Source of the DNA: Cyclina sinensis
Taxonomy: Eukaryota; Mollusca; Bivalvia; Venerida; Veneridae
Length of the DNA stretch: 64,000 nucleotides
Direction of reading: 5' to 3'
Assembly: GCA_012932295.1 (NCBI GenBank)
Contig: JAAONU010000019.1
Location: forward strand, 18,857,908-18,921,907
Every line of letters begins with the position of its first letter. The first letter of the stretch is position 1. The notes beneath the pieces are model-generated. The model was given only the letters and a program-made list of their open reading frames with translations. It was not told where the DNA came from and ran no database searches. Of this stretch, positions 38,653 to 49,719 are shown piece after piece. The position numbers and the translations under genes were made by a program.

Positions 38653-40049
38653 CTGAAATATAAACAGTGCACTCCCGAAACTTCAAAAAATGTTTATTTA
38701 CTTCTATAAGGAATGTTTAATTTCTAGAGACAAAATTTAAGCATTAATAGGTCCCATGCGATTGATTTATTAAAAGACTATCGAAGAGACACGGCTACGA
38801 AATCGGCGATTATCTACAAAAATTATCAGTTTAGTTGTTTCACCAAGGTACACCAATATATTTCATATTGTCACATTGCAAGTAAAGGAACAAATTAAGA
38901 CCTAATTGATACGCAGAATAACCTTAGTTTTACTATAAAAAGTTACTTTTTGTTAAACATGTATCATTTATATCTGGTTTATCATATCAAACTAAAATCA
39001 CGAAATCAGTAATCAAAATATTTCAAATGGAGAATAGGTCTTTCTCCCGTTTGCTTGTTGCATTCAGCACTGTCAGTGCTTTGATCTACAACAGAAGGCT
39101 GAAGACGTTAGAACAATACAAGATCAGTACAAAAGAGCCATAAATGTAACTCTTATTGTATAATCATTACAATTTTCAACCTCCGTCTACAATGTTTCCA
39201 GTGTAGAACTAAATAGCGACTTAGATAGTTTGGATGATAGGTAGCTTGTAATTAAGTAAGATACTGAGTGCAAAATCCTCGCCTCGTTTTACTTTGAATC
39301 TTTGCTCTATCACTCGTGGAACTGCACAATTTTAAAGAAAGAGAGACAGAGAAAACTAGTCTTTTCTATAAAAAGGGGGGTTTTATTCAACAAAATATTT
39401 TTAAAGCTTCATGTTTCAGGTGTCAAATTATTCAGTTATTCAAAGTTTGACTTTATGATGGGGGTTCCTAACAAACAATATCTTTTTGTTATGAATACAC
39501 TGAGGAAGGTAATTTTGCTCAACAAATAAAGTGTTTATTCTTTTACATGCAATGAGGCAAATAGAGAAAACTGACTGTATGAAGAATATGGTTAAAGTCT
39601 CCTGTTTGTAGTGACTTGTGAAAGATTTGAAAAAAAAATTGAACAACATGGAACTTACTGTCGTTTTTTTTACTTTACAATAGAATATAGAAGAGGTAAT
39701 TATCAATTGTAATGCACATTTAAGCGTTTACTATTCATGGTAGTATTCAAAGCGTCTTCTGTTCATTTTATTATACTAGAGTCACTTTTTACTGAAATTT
39801 TCAAGCGTTTAAGTTCCTGCCTATATACAAACGCTTACTGTTCATGTTTATGTACAATGAAACAATTTGTTTTAAAATGTACTGATGTTTTATGGAGACC
39901 TCTCTGTGGATAAGTATTTTGTAGCAGTCCAAACATTTCGAAAAGAACTATTTTATATGCCTTTTGAAATATTTGTTAAAAATAGTGGAATGTCATTGAA
40001 TATAGTTACTTAAACTGATGATTACTGATACTATTTAGTGATTATGTAC

Positions 40050-40148
40050 CTGTTCAATGATCTTCCTTCTAAAATGTCGTAAGACTGTTCCTCTTCTTTA
40101 GGGCTTGTATAAAAATCTGGTAGTGTATCTTCGAGAGATGTTTTGATT
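40050..40148 (-). CDS. tyrosine-module exon, type Y, copy B
   Basis: 99-nt minus-strand exon, acceptor 'ctttaag', donor 'gtacat', phase 2-2, 32 whole codons. It encodes 'LEDTLPDFYTSPKEEEQSYD' and then 'ILEGRS'. The pattern E/D-rich, T-S-P, K/E-E-E, then Y-D-I-L is shared with copy C. YxxI/L after an acidic cluster resembles a phosphotyrosine (hemITAM-like) or a YxxPhi sorting motif; which, if either, applies is unknown. The phase joins it with 43321-43425 upstream and 37894-37962 downstream. Confidence 0.65.
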
Positions 40149-40642
40149 CTTAAAGCAAAAAGAAATCAGAAGTTACAAATTCTAAATAACCAAAATGTAA
40201 GTTTCATGAACAACTGTTTAAGGAGACACAAAGGAAAAGTTATTTGTAAATCTAAATTTGTAAAAGATTTTAATGTATTATGATATACTCTAATATCATT
40301 GAAATTCAACTTATCATAAGATAATCTGTTTCGCAAAACTCCATTAATTCTTCTTCTTTTTTGTGCAAAAAACATGACCATGGATATTTATTAGTTCCAT
40401 TTACAGCAATTATTTCAAGGAACTAATTTGAGAAGTACCGAGGTACATCAAATATAATCCTTATCATTTCTAAAGTCCTCCATCTGCTTACACCGTGGTA
40501 ATGTGATTGTCTTTTAAATTATTTCAAAATATCTGACTTAAATTGAAATTCAAAATGATAGTAATTCTTCTACAGACTTGTATGGCTACTAATGTTGATA
40601 GTATTTTTAGAGTAGTTAGGTTCGTACCTAGTTCAATGTTTA

Positions 40643-40746
40643 ATTAACCAAAGTAATTATCTTCAGGTTAATGTTGTATATAAGTTTGGACATTAACATA
40701 TCGCTTTTTTAACTCATCAAAGCAATACATGTTTGACTTATCTTAA
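40643..40746 (-). pseudogene. decayed tyrosine-module exon, type X, copy B
   Basis: Aligned to the X exon at 44688-44765 by flanks and by 'agtcaaacatgta', but the first codon is TAA and no usable donor remains. It cannot be translated in the common phase. Confidence 0.55.
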
Positions 40747-41203
40747 CTGTAATACAAACTTAGCATTCGCCCAACTCCTAAAACATTTACTTAATTCTAT
40801 ACGGAAACGTGTTAACTGAAGGGCATATCGGAATGTTTTATGTTATATAAAAAATAAAAAAGAAGGAATTATGAAAGCACAAAGAAATTCTGCTGATAAA
40901 AATGGCACGATTATATACCAAAAGCGATTGATTTACACTGTGAATGAAAAACTATTGAAGAGACATGCTACGTATATCTTCGAATATTTACGAAAAGTAT
41001 CTTGTCAGGTACACCATATACACCATAGACCAAAATATTACTTCATGCAGACAGCTTTCTCTGTGGCCTCATTGCAAGCACAGCAACAAATAAAATCTTT
41101 ATTTGTTAAGCAGGATTTCCTCGTTTTTTTTTTTTATTGTTTTTTTTAATTTTTTTTTAGGGGGTTATTGTTGTTGTTGATGTTTTTAATTACAAAAGGC
41201 CAG

Positions 41204-41712
41204 AAGTGGTAATTTGGGTGGGAGGGAACTTCGCTTGCGGCAAAACCTCGGTTATCGAAAAAGCACTGTCTAAGGGAAGTAACTGTTGTAAATGGTACAA
41301 TTATGTACCTGCAAGAGTGATTCCCCTTACTTCATGTTTCAAGCGAATAGACGAGCGATTTCCCCCTTTTCGTCCGTACACGTATATTGCCTTATAAAAG
41401 ACACTATTCACAAACTTATTCTGTTATTTGTTGTGCTTCTGTCTCGCCTATAACGTCACTATGGATATAGAGAAGGAGGGAATTTTACACACAAAAATAG
41501 AAAAAAAAAACATGAAGGACTAAAAGAGGAAAATCACACGTCTATTGTTTGAAACTCATTTGCTTGAAAGACGAACAAAAGGGAATCACTTTGGCAGGTA
41601 CATAACTTTACCGTTTACAGCATTATTTCCCTTAGTCAGTGGATTTTGCTATAACCGAGGTTTTGCCCCAAACGAGGTTTCCCAAGCCCCTCCCCCACTA
41701 GTTTACCACTCT
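41204..41712. mobile_element. ~510-bp fold-back MITE inside copy B
   Basis: 'ggcaaaacctcggttat', 'taagggaagtaactg' and 'aggtacataactttacc'-type segments at 41250-41345 are inverted at 41575-41690. The outer ends 'agtggtaatttgggtgggag' and the complement of 'ctcccccactagtttaccact' also pair loosely. The equivalent place in copy A lacks it, so it inserted after the duplication. The two short plus-strand frames in it (41206-41397, 41545-41730) are not genes; the GxxxxGKT-like stretch in the first is chance. Confidence 0.75.
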
Positions 41713-41852
41713 GAGTTAATGTTTAATTAAATACGCAAAATTTATATCTAGTTAATCATTTATAAGTAAAATAACAGAATCAGTTTATTAAATATGTCAA
41801 ATGGAGAATATGTATTTCTTCCGTTTGCCTGTCGCATTCAGTACTGTCAGTA

Positions 41853-41926
41853 CTTTGATCTAGTGCTTTGATCTAGTGCTTTGATCTAGTGCTTTGATCT
41901 TGTGCTTTGATCTGGTTCTTTGATCT
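41853..41926. repeat. 13-bp repeat expanded in copy B
   Basis: 'ctttgatctagtg' is repeated about six times; the last copies vary ('cttgtg', 'ctggtt'). The matching site in copy A (39080) has one unit. Confidence 0.95.
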
Positions 41927-43320
41927 ACAATAAAAACACTATCTTGTGTACTAGTAGATGGGAGATGTTAGTACAATACAAGATCAGAGCAAAAGGGTCA
42001 TAATTTTCTTATTGCATAATCATTGCAAAATCAATTTCCATCTACAATTTTTCCAACGTAGAATTCAATACAAACTTAATATATTTTTGTATGATCTGTA
42101 GCTTCCAATTTAGGAAGATACAGAGTGCAAAATCAATACTTCTTGATTCTTTACACTATTACTTTTAGAACTCCATCAAACTAAATTGAGAGAGAACGAA
42201 AACTAGTTCTCTCGTATAAAGGTTTTATTCAACGAAATATTTGTAAAACTGCATGTTTTAGGTGTCAGATTATTCTGTTATTCAAGTTTGACGTTATGAT
42301 GGTTGTTCCTAATTATCATCTAACAAACATTAGCTTCTTGTTTTGAACACAAGAAAGAAATTTGATTAACAAATAAAGTGTTTAATTATTCGTTTACTTG
42401 TACATGTAATGAGAAAATAGCGAAGTATATGATTAAAGTCTCCTGCTGTTAGTGATACTTGTAACAGATAAATAAGACAACTTGGAACATATTGTCTACC
42501 CCATGTAACCTCATGTAAATGGCGTGCTGACTGATTTAAATCACCACAACTTATTACTAAACATCTCATACTTTATATTTCAGTTGAGTACTATAAAGCC
42601 TAGCACTAGCTTTAATGTCACTGAAGAAAATTCGTAGCTTTCGAGAGTAATGTATGTAAATTGAAAACAAAAATGCGTGACCTATATGATATATAAACCA
42701 CGATATATGTTACCCAACATTAGAATTATTCTTTCATATCTTGACATATTTTAAGAAAAAAACTGCACTTAAAACACTCACTGTGACAGTATTTCGCGAT
42801 ATTCACTGGCAAGTGAAATGTGTTGTTAATAATAAATAGGTCGTTAATAATTATGTTTTCTTTTCAACAATGAGTTGAGAAGTCCTTATCTTTAACTTAT
42901 TAAACAGAGATAAGTTGCTTGTCATATCTCAACTCACATTTACTGAAATGTGAATACAAAGCAAGAACAAAAAGTAAAATATCAGTTCATACTTTTAGAT
43001 TTTGGTGCCGTTTTAATTTTTGCTTTACAATAGAATATACATATTAGGTACGCATTACGTAAAACCTAATAATACACATTCAAGCATTTACTGTTTATTT
43101 AAGAATATAAGTGTTTACTGTTCATGCTAGTATACAATAAAATAATTCGCTGTAAAATATACCGATGTTTAGTCTCAACGCAAAAAGATAAGAATTCTTA
43201 AGCAGTCTGTACATTTCAAAAAATATTTTACGTGACTTTTGAAATACGTGTTAGAACTGTGCCATGAAAATTGACTAAATTAATACTGATGAATTTTGAA
43301 ATAAATAAGTGAGTATGTAC

Positions 43321-43425
43321 CTATCAGAAAATGGTCTTTCTTCTAAAAGAGTATAAAAATAACCCTCTTCCTCTGGGCTTGTAAAAAGGTCGTCTTGTTG
43401 TGTATCTTCGAAGGTTCCTCGGATT
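43321..43425 (-). CDS. tyrosine-module exon, type Y, copy C
   Basis: 105-nt minus-strand exon, acceptor 'ttccttcaag', donor 'gtacatactc', phase 2-2, 34 whole codons. It contains 'FEDTQQDDLFTSPEEEGYFY' followed by 'TLLEERPFSD', that is TSPEEE then Y-F-Y-T-L-L. Aligned with copy B over its whole length, it keeps the acidic cluster, TSP, the tyrosine and the L/I-L-E. Conservation of the frame and of these positions, while intron flanks have drifted more, argues for selection on protein. Confidence 0.7.
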
Positions 43426-43481
43426 CTTGAAGGAAAAATATCTCGGAAGTTAAATATGCTAAACAATCAGTGTCACTGAAA

Positions 43482-44062
43482 GATGACAATGCCCCTGAAG
43501 TGGTGGCTTGACCTTTGAACTGAGGACCAGATGGGGATAAATTGTAGATCCTAAAAAAGTTGGGTTTTTACAATTAAACCTCTTGGTCAAGTAGGGGTTG
43601 AGGTAAAACAAAATGTGCATTTGGCAGACTTCTCCTAAAAGGTTATGGTGTGCAAACATAAATATAATCTGTTTAGTAACAATGAAGTTATGGCCAATAT
43701 TAAGGTTTCTGACAACTGGAATTTCGAGGTCAAGGTCATTTAAATACATGCCAGTGGGAAGGTCTTGTCAAAACGAGTCTCATGTTCAAGTATGAAGTAA
43801 GTCCATTTACTAATTATGAAGTTATGGGCAATATTTATGTTTTCTGACAAGTAGACCTTTAAGATCAGGGTCATTCAGGGGTTAATTCACACAAATATAT
43901 CTCAGTGAGAAATTCTTCTCCAAAGGGGTGTTATGTTCAAGTATGAATCAAATCCATTTACAAATAAGGAAATTATGGGCACAGTTAAAGGTTTTGGATG
44001 GAATGACGGACTGACGGACAGATCGAAAACTGTATCCTCTCCTTCGGCGGCATAATAACCGA
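43482..44062 (-). mobile_element. dispersed repeat with ACGG tract, minus orientation
   Basis: The minus strand begins 'tattatgccgccgaaggaga', passes 'gtccgtcagtccgtc', carries cores with 'cataacacccctttgg' and 'ggtcaaggtcatt'-type motifs, and ends 'aggggcattgtcatct'. The element at 60422-60849 is the same family in plus orientation. It sits in the intron between X copy C and Y copy C. Confidence 0.75.
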
Positions 44063-44304
44063 AAAACAAAATAAAACAGTTTGTAAATTTAAATTTGTAA
44101 AAGATATTCATGTATAATGATAGACTCTAATATTATCGAACTAATCTGTTTCATCAAAATTCTATTTATAATTTTTAGTGCAACGAGCATTATCATAACA
44201 CTTCCATAGAACATTATTTGATATGGCGATAACAAAAGTTTTGAATATTGCATTGAATTGCTGTAAGACGTGCTGATGTATAAAAGGTATAAAGAAATAT
44301 TTGA

Positions 44305-44500
44305 GGAGGAGGACTGGTTTAAGTGTTAGAGCACAGGCCTCCTGATCTGGAGGTTGCTGGTTCAAATCCCACGAGGGAAGTCTCCAGACTTTCCATATTC
44401 CACATTTTCGGCGCGAGTACTGGTTTAAACCCAGGAAGCAATCATCGAGATGGATCAATACAAGTTCCTAATCGTAATGTAAAATGAATAAGATTAAACT
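44305..44500 (+). mobile_element. tRNA-derived SINE
   Basis: Head with A box 'ctggtttaagtgttagagc', a paired anticodon-like arm 'cctcctgatctggagg' and B box 'gctggttcaaatcccacg'. It is followed by a body with 'gcgcgagtactggtttaaac' and a 3' part shared with 25285-25430. The arm pairs like a tRNA, but the acceptor ends pair poorly, so a SINE is favoured over a tRNA gene. Confidence 0.75.
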
Positions 44501-44687
44501 AATAATCATCTCTGGTCTAATAATAAAATCATCCATCTGCTTACACTGTAACTATGTTGATGTCTTTTATATTATTTCAAAAAATCTGAATTGAATTAAA
44601 ATACGAAATAATTGTTATTCTTCTATACGGATTTTACTGGTATTTTTCGAGTAGTGCGGTTCGTAACAAAGTTCATTGTTCACTTAC

Positions 44688-44765
44688 TCAAGGCAATGCT
44701 CTTCAGGTAGATCATACTGGCCTCTTTCTGAGTCTTCGTAGCCATTTATGTTTGATTCGTCGTAT
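44688..44765 (-). CDS. tyrosine-module exon, type X, copy C
   Basis: 78-nt minus-strand exon, acceptor 'ttgtatttcag', donor 'gtaagtgaac', phase 2-2, 25 whole codons. It reads 'YDESNINGYEDSERGQYDLP' and ends E-E-H-C-L. Three tyrosines lie in acidic contexts (YDES, YEDS, YDLP). It is related to the X exon at 46615-46719 through the start Y-x3-NI-x-GY, the common phase and the identical acceptor context. Confidence 0.7.
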
Positions 44766-45479
44766 CTGAAATACAAAGTAAACACTCGCTCAATTCCAAA
44801 AATGTATATTTAATTTATATTGAAAACGTATTGATTGAAGTGCATTAAAGTGCCGTAAAGTGCATTAAAGTGCAGTGAACACAAACAAATGGGAAAAGCA
44901 AATAAAGGAAAAAGAATAGCACAGTGCGACGATTACTGATCCCAAGCGACTAATTTAAACCTTATCCTTAAGATTAGTGAAGCGACTTGTTTGTGTTCTG
45001 TATAGTAGTCAATATATAGTTATTGATAATTTGCGATGCTTTAATATGCCGGTAATTAAATAATCGTTGCCTTTGTTAAGTTTCATTTCATTTATTCATT
45101 CTAACTATAAAAATTGTCCTCAGCTGAATTTGTGTGTCTCTATTTTGTTTAATATTTATGAACAAAAACATATAAACATTTTTAACAAGATTCATCGTTA
45201 AAAAAAAATAACATTGAACTAAATCTGAATTTTTTATAGAACTGCAACGCGTTAAAACATGTATTTTTTTTATTCTTTTACATAGCAGTAGTAAAATTTG
45301 GGATTAGTTCGTTGAATTGCTTTCACATCTTAAGAATTATATGTAAGAACAAATTCCTTATACATTTCTCCATCTGCAAACAATGCGGTAAAGTTAAGGT
45401 ATTTTATATAATTTTGAAATTTAACAATGAATATAAATTTATCATAATTCTCCTACAAACTCATTCGACTACTGACTTT

Positions 45480-46413
45480 AGCTCACCTGAGCATATGCTC
45501 AAGGTGAGCTTTTGTTATCACTATGTGTCCGTCGTGAATCGTGCGTCCTGCATCGTGTATTTTTTACTTTAAACAACATCTCCTCCTAAAACACAAGGTG
45601 AAAGCTTATAAAACTTTGTAAGAATATTTCTTGAATGACGTTTTACCAAAGTTGTTCAAAGAATCCAATGCGGAACTCTGGTTGCTATGGCAACAAGAAT
45701 GAAGAACTTTGAAAATCTCTGTCTAAATATAATTTGATTTTCTAAATATATTGAGCCCAGATGTCTGAATTTTGGTGTGTAGAATCGTCTACTAAACCTC
45801 TACCAAGTTTGTTAAAAATATCCCAGGGACTATTGGCCCGGCTCGAGAGGTCAAATGTTTACGTATAAAAATACAGAAAAAAATAGAAATCTTCTTGTCT
45901 GAAACCACAAGGCCTAGACGTCTAAAATTTGGCATGAAGCATTGTTAAAAGACCTCTACTAAGTGTGCTCATATTATATGCTTGCGGTTTCTTTTGGTCC
46001 TGCCATTGCGGTCAAATGTTTTACATTATTATATATACATGAAACTCTCTTTAAAAGTATTTTTTTGGGAAACCACGAGGCCCAGATTTCTGAAATTCGA
46101 CATCAGGCATTGTCCAGTAGACCTCTGCTATGTTTGTTCAAATATTGTCCCTGGGTTCAATATTGGCTCTGACACAGGGTTCACATATTTACATGGAAAT
46201 ATAGAGGGAAATCTTTTAAATTCTTCATGCATGAAAAAACGCAATGTCTAGAGTTTTGACATTTGACACGAAACATTGTCTAGTAGACCCCTACTTAACC
46301 TGAAAAAAATGCCCATGGGATCAGTTTTTTGCTCAGCCCCCACCCCCACCCCTGCACTTGTTTTCTTAAAGTACTCAAGTGAGAGCTTCAGAGCCATGGC
46401 GGCTCTCTTGTAT
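45480..46413 (+). mobile_element. dispersed repeat starting 'gctcacctgagca'
   Basis: The left end is a perfect hairpin 'gctcacct...aggtgagc' (45480-45510), then short 'gtccgtcgtg' sequence. About four cores of ~160 bp follow, marked by 'attgtctagtagacctctac' and 'ggcccagatttctgaaattc'-type sequence, ending in 'gagccatggcggctctcttg', another hairpin. The same family occurs at 47447-48430 (plus) and as a fragment at 49720-50060 (minus). No gene. Confidence 0.8.
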
Positions 46414-46614
46414 ATCAGTACTTTTTAGTACAATGTAGTGCTTTGATTGAAAACGTACAATCTGGGTTATCGATGTTCAAATTTATTAGTGATTTATAAT
46501 AAGAGATTATTTCCAGAATCATCATAAGACCCTTTATCAAAATGAAAGAAACATATTGAATTCTCGGTTTATCGTCAGAAAGCATAGGTATAACAATGTT
46601 CATTGTTTACTTAC

Positions 46615-46719
46615 TCAAAACCCATCTCTCTATGTCTTTGCAGTGTGAAGTTGTCAGAATTATAAACATTTTGATCTTCGTCTATGTCAACATAGCCTTT
46701 TATGTTTTGTCCTCCATAT
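46615..46719 (-). CDS. tyrosine-module exon, type X, copy D
   Basis: 105-nt minus-strand exon, acceptor 'ttgtatttcag', donor 'gtaagtaaac', phase 2-2, 34 whole codons: 'YGGQNIKGYVDIDEDQNVYN' and then a more basic end 'LQRHREMGF'. It has tyrosines at YGGQ, YVDI and VYNS in an acidic stretch. It is the most 5' of the module exons found. The next upstream coding part is not identified with certainty; the B-box exon at 51409-51859 fits in strand and phase. Confidence 0.65.
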
Positions 46720-47114
46720 CTGAAATACAAAGTAAGCATTCACCAACTTCTATAGAATGTATTTAATTGCATAAGAAATCAAGCGTTGATTGCAGTCTAA
46801 TTTGAGGTAATCATTAATCAGGAGACTTCGGCCATATACTTCATGCAGGCAATTTTCTATATTGCCTTGTTGCAAGTACAGAGACCATCAAGAATTATTT
46901 GTTAAGCAAGATCTCCTTTGTATATTTTATCAAACAAAGTATTTTTTTGTTAAATATACATTTGTTTTGACGTATATGGTTGAAGTATGTTGTTGTTAGT
47001 GATATAATTGATTGTTGTAGAAAACAAGTTGGCTGCTTTTAAAAGCATCCAATGGGTTATTCCTAGTAGTTGAACTACGCATATGTAATCACATCTACAT
47101 ACAATATTTCTTTT

Positions 47115-47310
47115 GATATTGATAGTCGTCTTCTTGCTTTAATGTTTATGTCCATGTTAGTAAATACTGTCAGAGTGTAAATAAGATTATTTTATTCCAA
47201 TATATAATAGTATTAGCTTTTACAAGCACAGGATATATTGAATACACTATAAAATATAATCTCTGAGAACTCAGCTACAATCATCTAATTTTAGAAAATA
47301 ACTGAGTATA
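47115..47310. repeat. duplicate of 24.64-24.83 kb
   Basis: See the partner segment: 'gtccatgttagtaaatactg' through 'ctcagctacaatcatc'. It forms the upstream flank of the fourth (X-only) copy of the exon-bearing duplication. Confidence 0.75.
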
Positions 47311-47446
47311 ATATTTTAACAAAGCTCACATTGACTGTTGGCAGTATAGGCATTTTCTGAATTCTGGGGATTTTTTTTCAAACTGTTGACGTACTAAACA
47401 TTTATTTAAATGAGGCTTCCTTTTTAAAGTTTTCTTTGTTGTTGTT

Positions 47447-48430
47447 AGCTGACCTGAGCACAACGTGCTCATCGTGAGCTTTTGTCACCCCCTCCGTCCG
47501 TCGTCTGTCGTCGTCCGTCGTCCGTCGTCAAATTTCTTAAAATGACATCTCTGAAACCATTGACTGCACATTAACCAAACTTTACATGAATGATCCTTGG
47601 ATAGTCGCCTTTCGGAATCGTTCAAATGGTTCTGGTCTGTTGCATAAGTAGGTCACAGGGCCAAAAAAGAAGTTTCAAAAATGCAAATTTAAAAAATCTT
47701 ATTGTCAGAAAGTACAGGGCCCAGAGCTTAAATATTTAGTATATGGTATTATCTATAGGTCCTCTACCAAAGTTGTTCAAATTATGCCCCTAGTGTCAAA
47801 ATTGGCCCTGTCCCGGGGGTCATAGGTTTTCCTTATATGTATATAGTAAAAACTTCAAAAAATCTTCTCCTCTGAAATATGAAACATTGTCCAGTGGACC
47901 TCTATCAAAGTTGTTCCAATTATGACTCTAGTGTCCAAATTGGTCCCGCCCCGGGGGGTCATAGTTTTCCTTATGTGTATAAAGCAAAAAATTTAAACAT
48001 CTTCATCTCTGAAATGAAAAAGGCTAGAGCTTAGATATTTGCCATGAAACATTGTGTAGGGGACCTCTACCAAGTTTGATCAAATTATGGTGCTAGGGTC
48101 AATTGCCCTGCCAAGGTGTAGGTAGGGTCATAGTTTTCCTTATAAACATAAAGTAAAAAACTTTTTAAAAAACTTTTTCTCTAAAACCACAAAGGCTAGA
48201 GCTTATATATTTGGCATGAAACACTGCGGACCTCTACAAAGATTGTTCAAATTATGACACTAGGGTCAAAATTTGAGTCATGGGTTTTCTTTTTATACAT
48301 ATAAAAAAGTGATCTCTGAGACCAGGATAGCTGGGGCTTAGATATTTGACATGAAACACTGTCTAGTAGACCTATATAAAGATTGTTTAAATTAAGGCCT
48401 TTGGGTCAAAGTTGGCCCTGCCCCAGGGGG
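47447..48430 (+). mobile_element. second copy of the 'gctcacctgagca' family
   Basis: It starts 'gctgacctgagcacaacgtg', then GTCC/GTCGTC-rich sequence, then about five cores with 'cattgtccagtggacctcta' and 'ggtcatagttttccttat'. It runs directly into the 107-bp array. Confidence 0.8.
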
Positions 48431-48432
48431 CT

Positions 48433-49290
48433 CAGTGACCTACTTTTTGTTATTTGATACACAGTTATGAAATTTGGACCATGTGCACAGTTTCAGATGT
48501 AGAATTGAACTTTAATATGAGCTGGCCTAGGTTTTGACCTAGTGACCTGCTTTTTTGTTTTTTATATACAGCTGGGAAATTTGGACCATTTGCACAGTAT
48601 CAGTTGTAGAATTGATCTTTGGTGATTTATGACCTAAATTTTGGCCTAGTTATCTACTTTTTTGTAATTTAATTTACAGCTATGAAATTTGGATCATGTG
48701 CACAGTTTCAGATGTAGAATTGAACTTTGATATGAGCTGGCCCAGATTTTGAACTAGTAACCTACTTTCTTGTTTTTTGATATACAGCTATGAAATTTGG
48801 ACCATTTGTACGGTTTCAGATGTAGATTTGAACTTCGATGTTAGATGACCTAAATTTGACCTAGAGACATACTTTTTTGTTATTTGATATACAGCTACGA
48901 AATTTGGACCATGTGCACAGTTTCAGATGTAGATATGAACTTTGATATGAGCTGGCCTAGATTTTGACCTAGTGACCTACTTCCTTCTTTTTCGATGTAC
49001 AACTACGAAATTTATACCATGTGCACAATTTTAGATATAAATATAAATTTGATATCAGCTGACCTAGATTTTGACCTAGTGACCAACTTTCTTGCTTTCC
49101 TACGTATAGCTATGAAATTTGGACCATGTGCATATTTTCAGATGTCGAATTGAACTATGATATTAGGTGACATTTATTTTGACCTAGTGACCTACTTTTT
49201 TAATGTCTGATGTACAGCTTTGAAATTAAGACCATGTCTATAGTAACAATTTAAAAATATATTTTACATGAAGTTCGGTCTAGTGACCAA
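48433..49290 (+). repeat. 107-bp tandem array, eight units
   Basis: Starts of units at about 48436, 48543, 48650, 48757, 48863, 48972, 49079 and 49187 carry 'agtgacctacttttttg'. Within the unit are 'gctatgaaatttggaccatg' and 'acagtttcagatgtagaatt'. It is probably the distal part of the element starting at 47447. Confidence 0.9.
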
Positions 49291-49299
49291 CATTGTTCA

Positions 49300-49660
49300 A
49301 ATTCCTGTTAAAAACACAAGCTTTCCCCGCTTTCACACAAATAAAAAATAACAAATAAATTGCGCTTCTCTTTCTTTTATCTCGTTCCCACAAGATTATA
49401 ACTCGAAGGAACAAATTAGTATGTCGTGATAACGAGTTCATAAGTCTTGGAACGAGAAAAAAGAGAAGTGTACATCTGAAAAAGTACTGCATTTGAAGAG
49501 AAGAGTAGCACAATAAAAAAGAATTGTGATTTAAGAAAAAGAACAGTGCATGTTAGCTCTGTCGAGGGAACGACTTCCTAACTCGTCTGAACGAGTTGGC
49601 TATGTCGTGGGAAAAACCTAATATCTCTCTAGATTATGCTCCGTGCAAAATATCTAAGCC
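49300..49660. repeat. repeat rich in 'aacgagtt' / 'tcgttcc' motifs
   Basis: 'tctcgttccc', 'aacgagttcat', 'ggaacgaga', 'aacgagttggctatgtcgtg' recur on both strands, a pattern of a fold-back-like dispersed repeat. The 77-codon minus frame here is chance. Confidence 0.5.
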
Positions 49661-49719
49661 CTAGGCCTAATGTAATGGTTTTAGACAAGAAATGTTTTGA
49701 AGACTTCCCTATATATGCC

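Larger units (their letters stand above)
38230..44830. repeat. tandem segmental triplication carrying exon pairs
   Basis: Three diverged copies in direct order are recognisable: copy A about 37.9-40.0, B about 40.05-43.3, C about 43.3-44.8 kb. Shared markers are 'cctccatctgcttac' (38384, 40480, 44530), the X-exon region (38.6, 40.7, 44.7), 'caaatggagaata' with 'tgtcagt.ctttgatct' (39.02, 41.8), 'ggttaaagtctcctg'-type sequence (39.59, 42.43), and the Y exon (37.9, 40.1, 43.35). Parts of a fourth copy (X exon and 'atatggttgaag') lie at 46.6-47.3 kb. Limits are approximate and later insertions interrupt copies B and C. Confidence 0.75.

Noticed and set aside
41206..41397. GGNFACGKTS motif resembling a P-loop
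   Set aside because: Encoded by the arm of a fold-back MITE; the frame is short and its other arm reads differently.
44305..44380. Functional tRNA gene
   Set aside because: A and B boxes and an anticodon-like arm are present, but the acceptor stem does not pair and the body matches a second dispersed copy, so it is a SINE.
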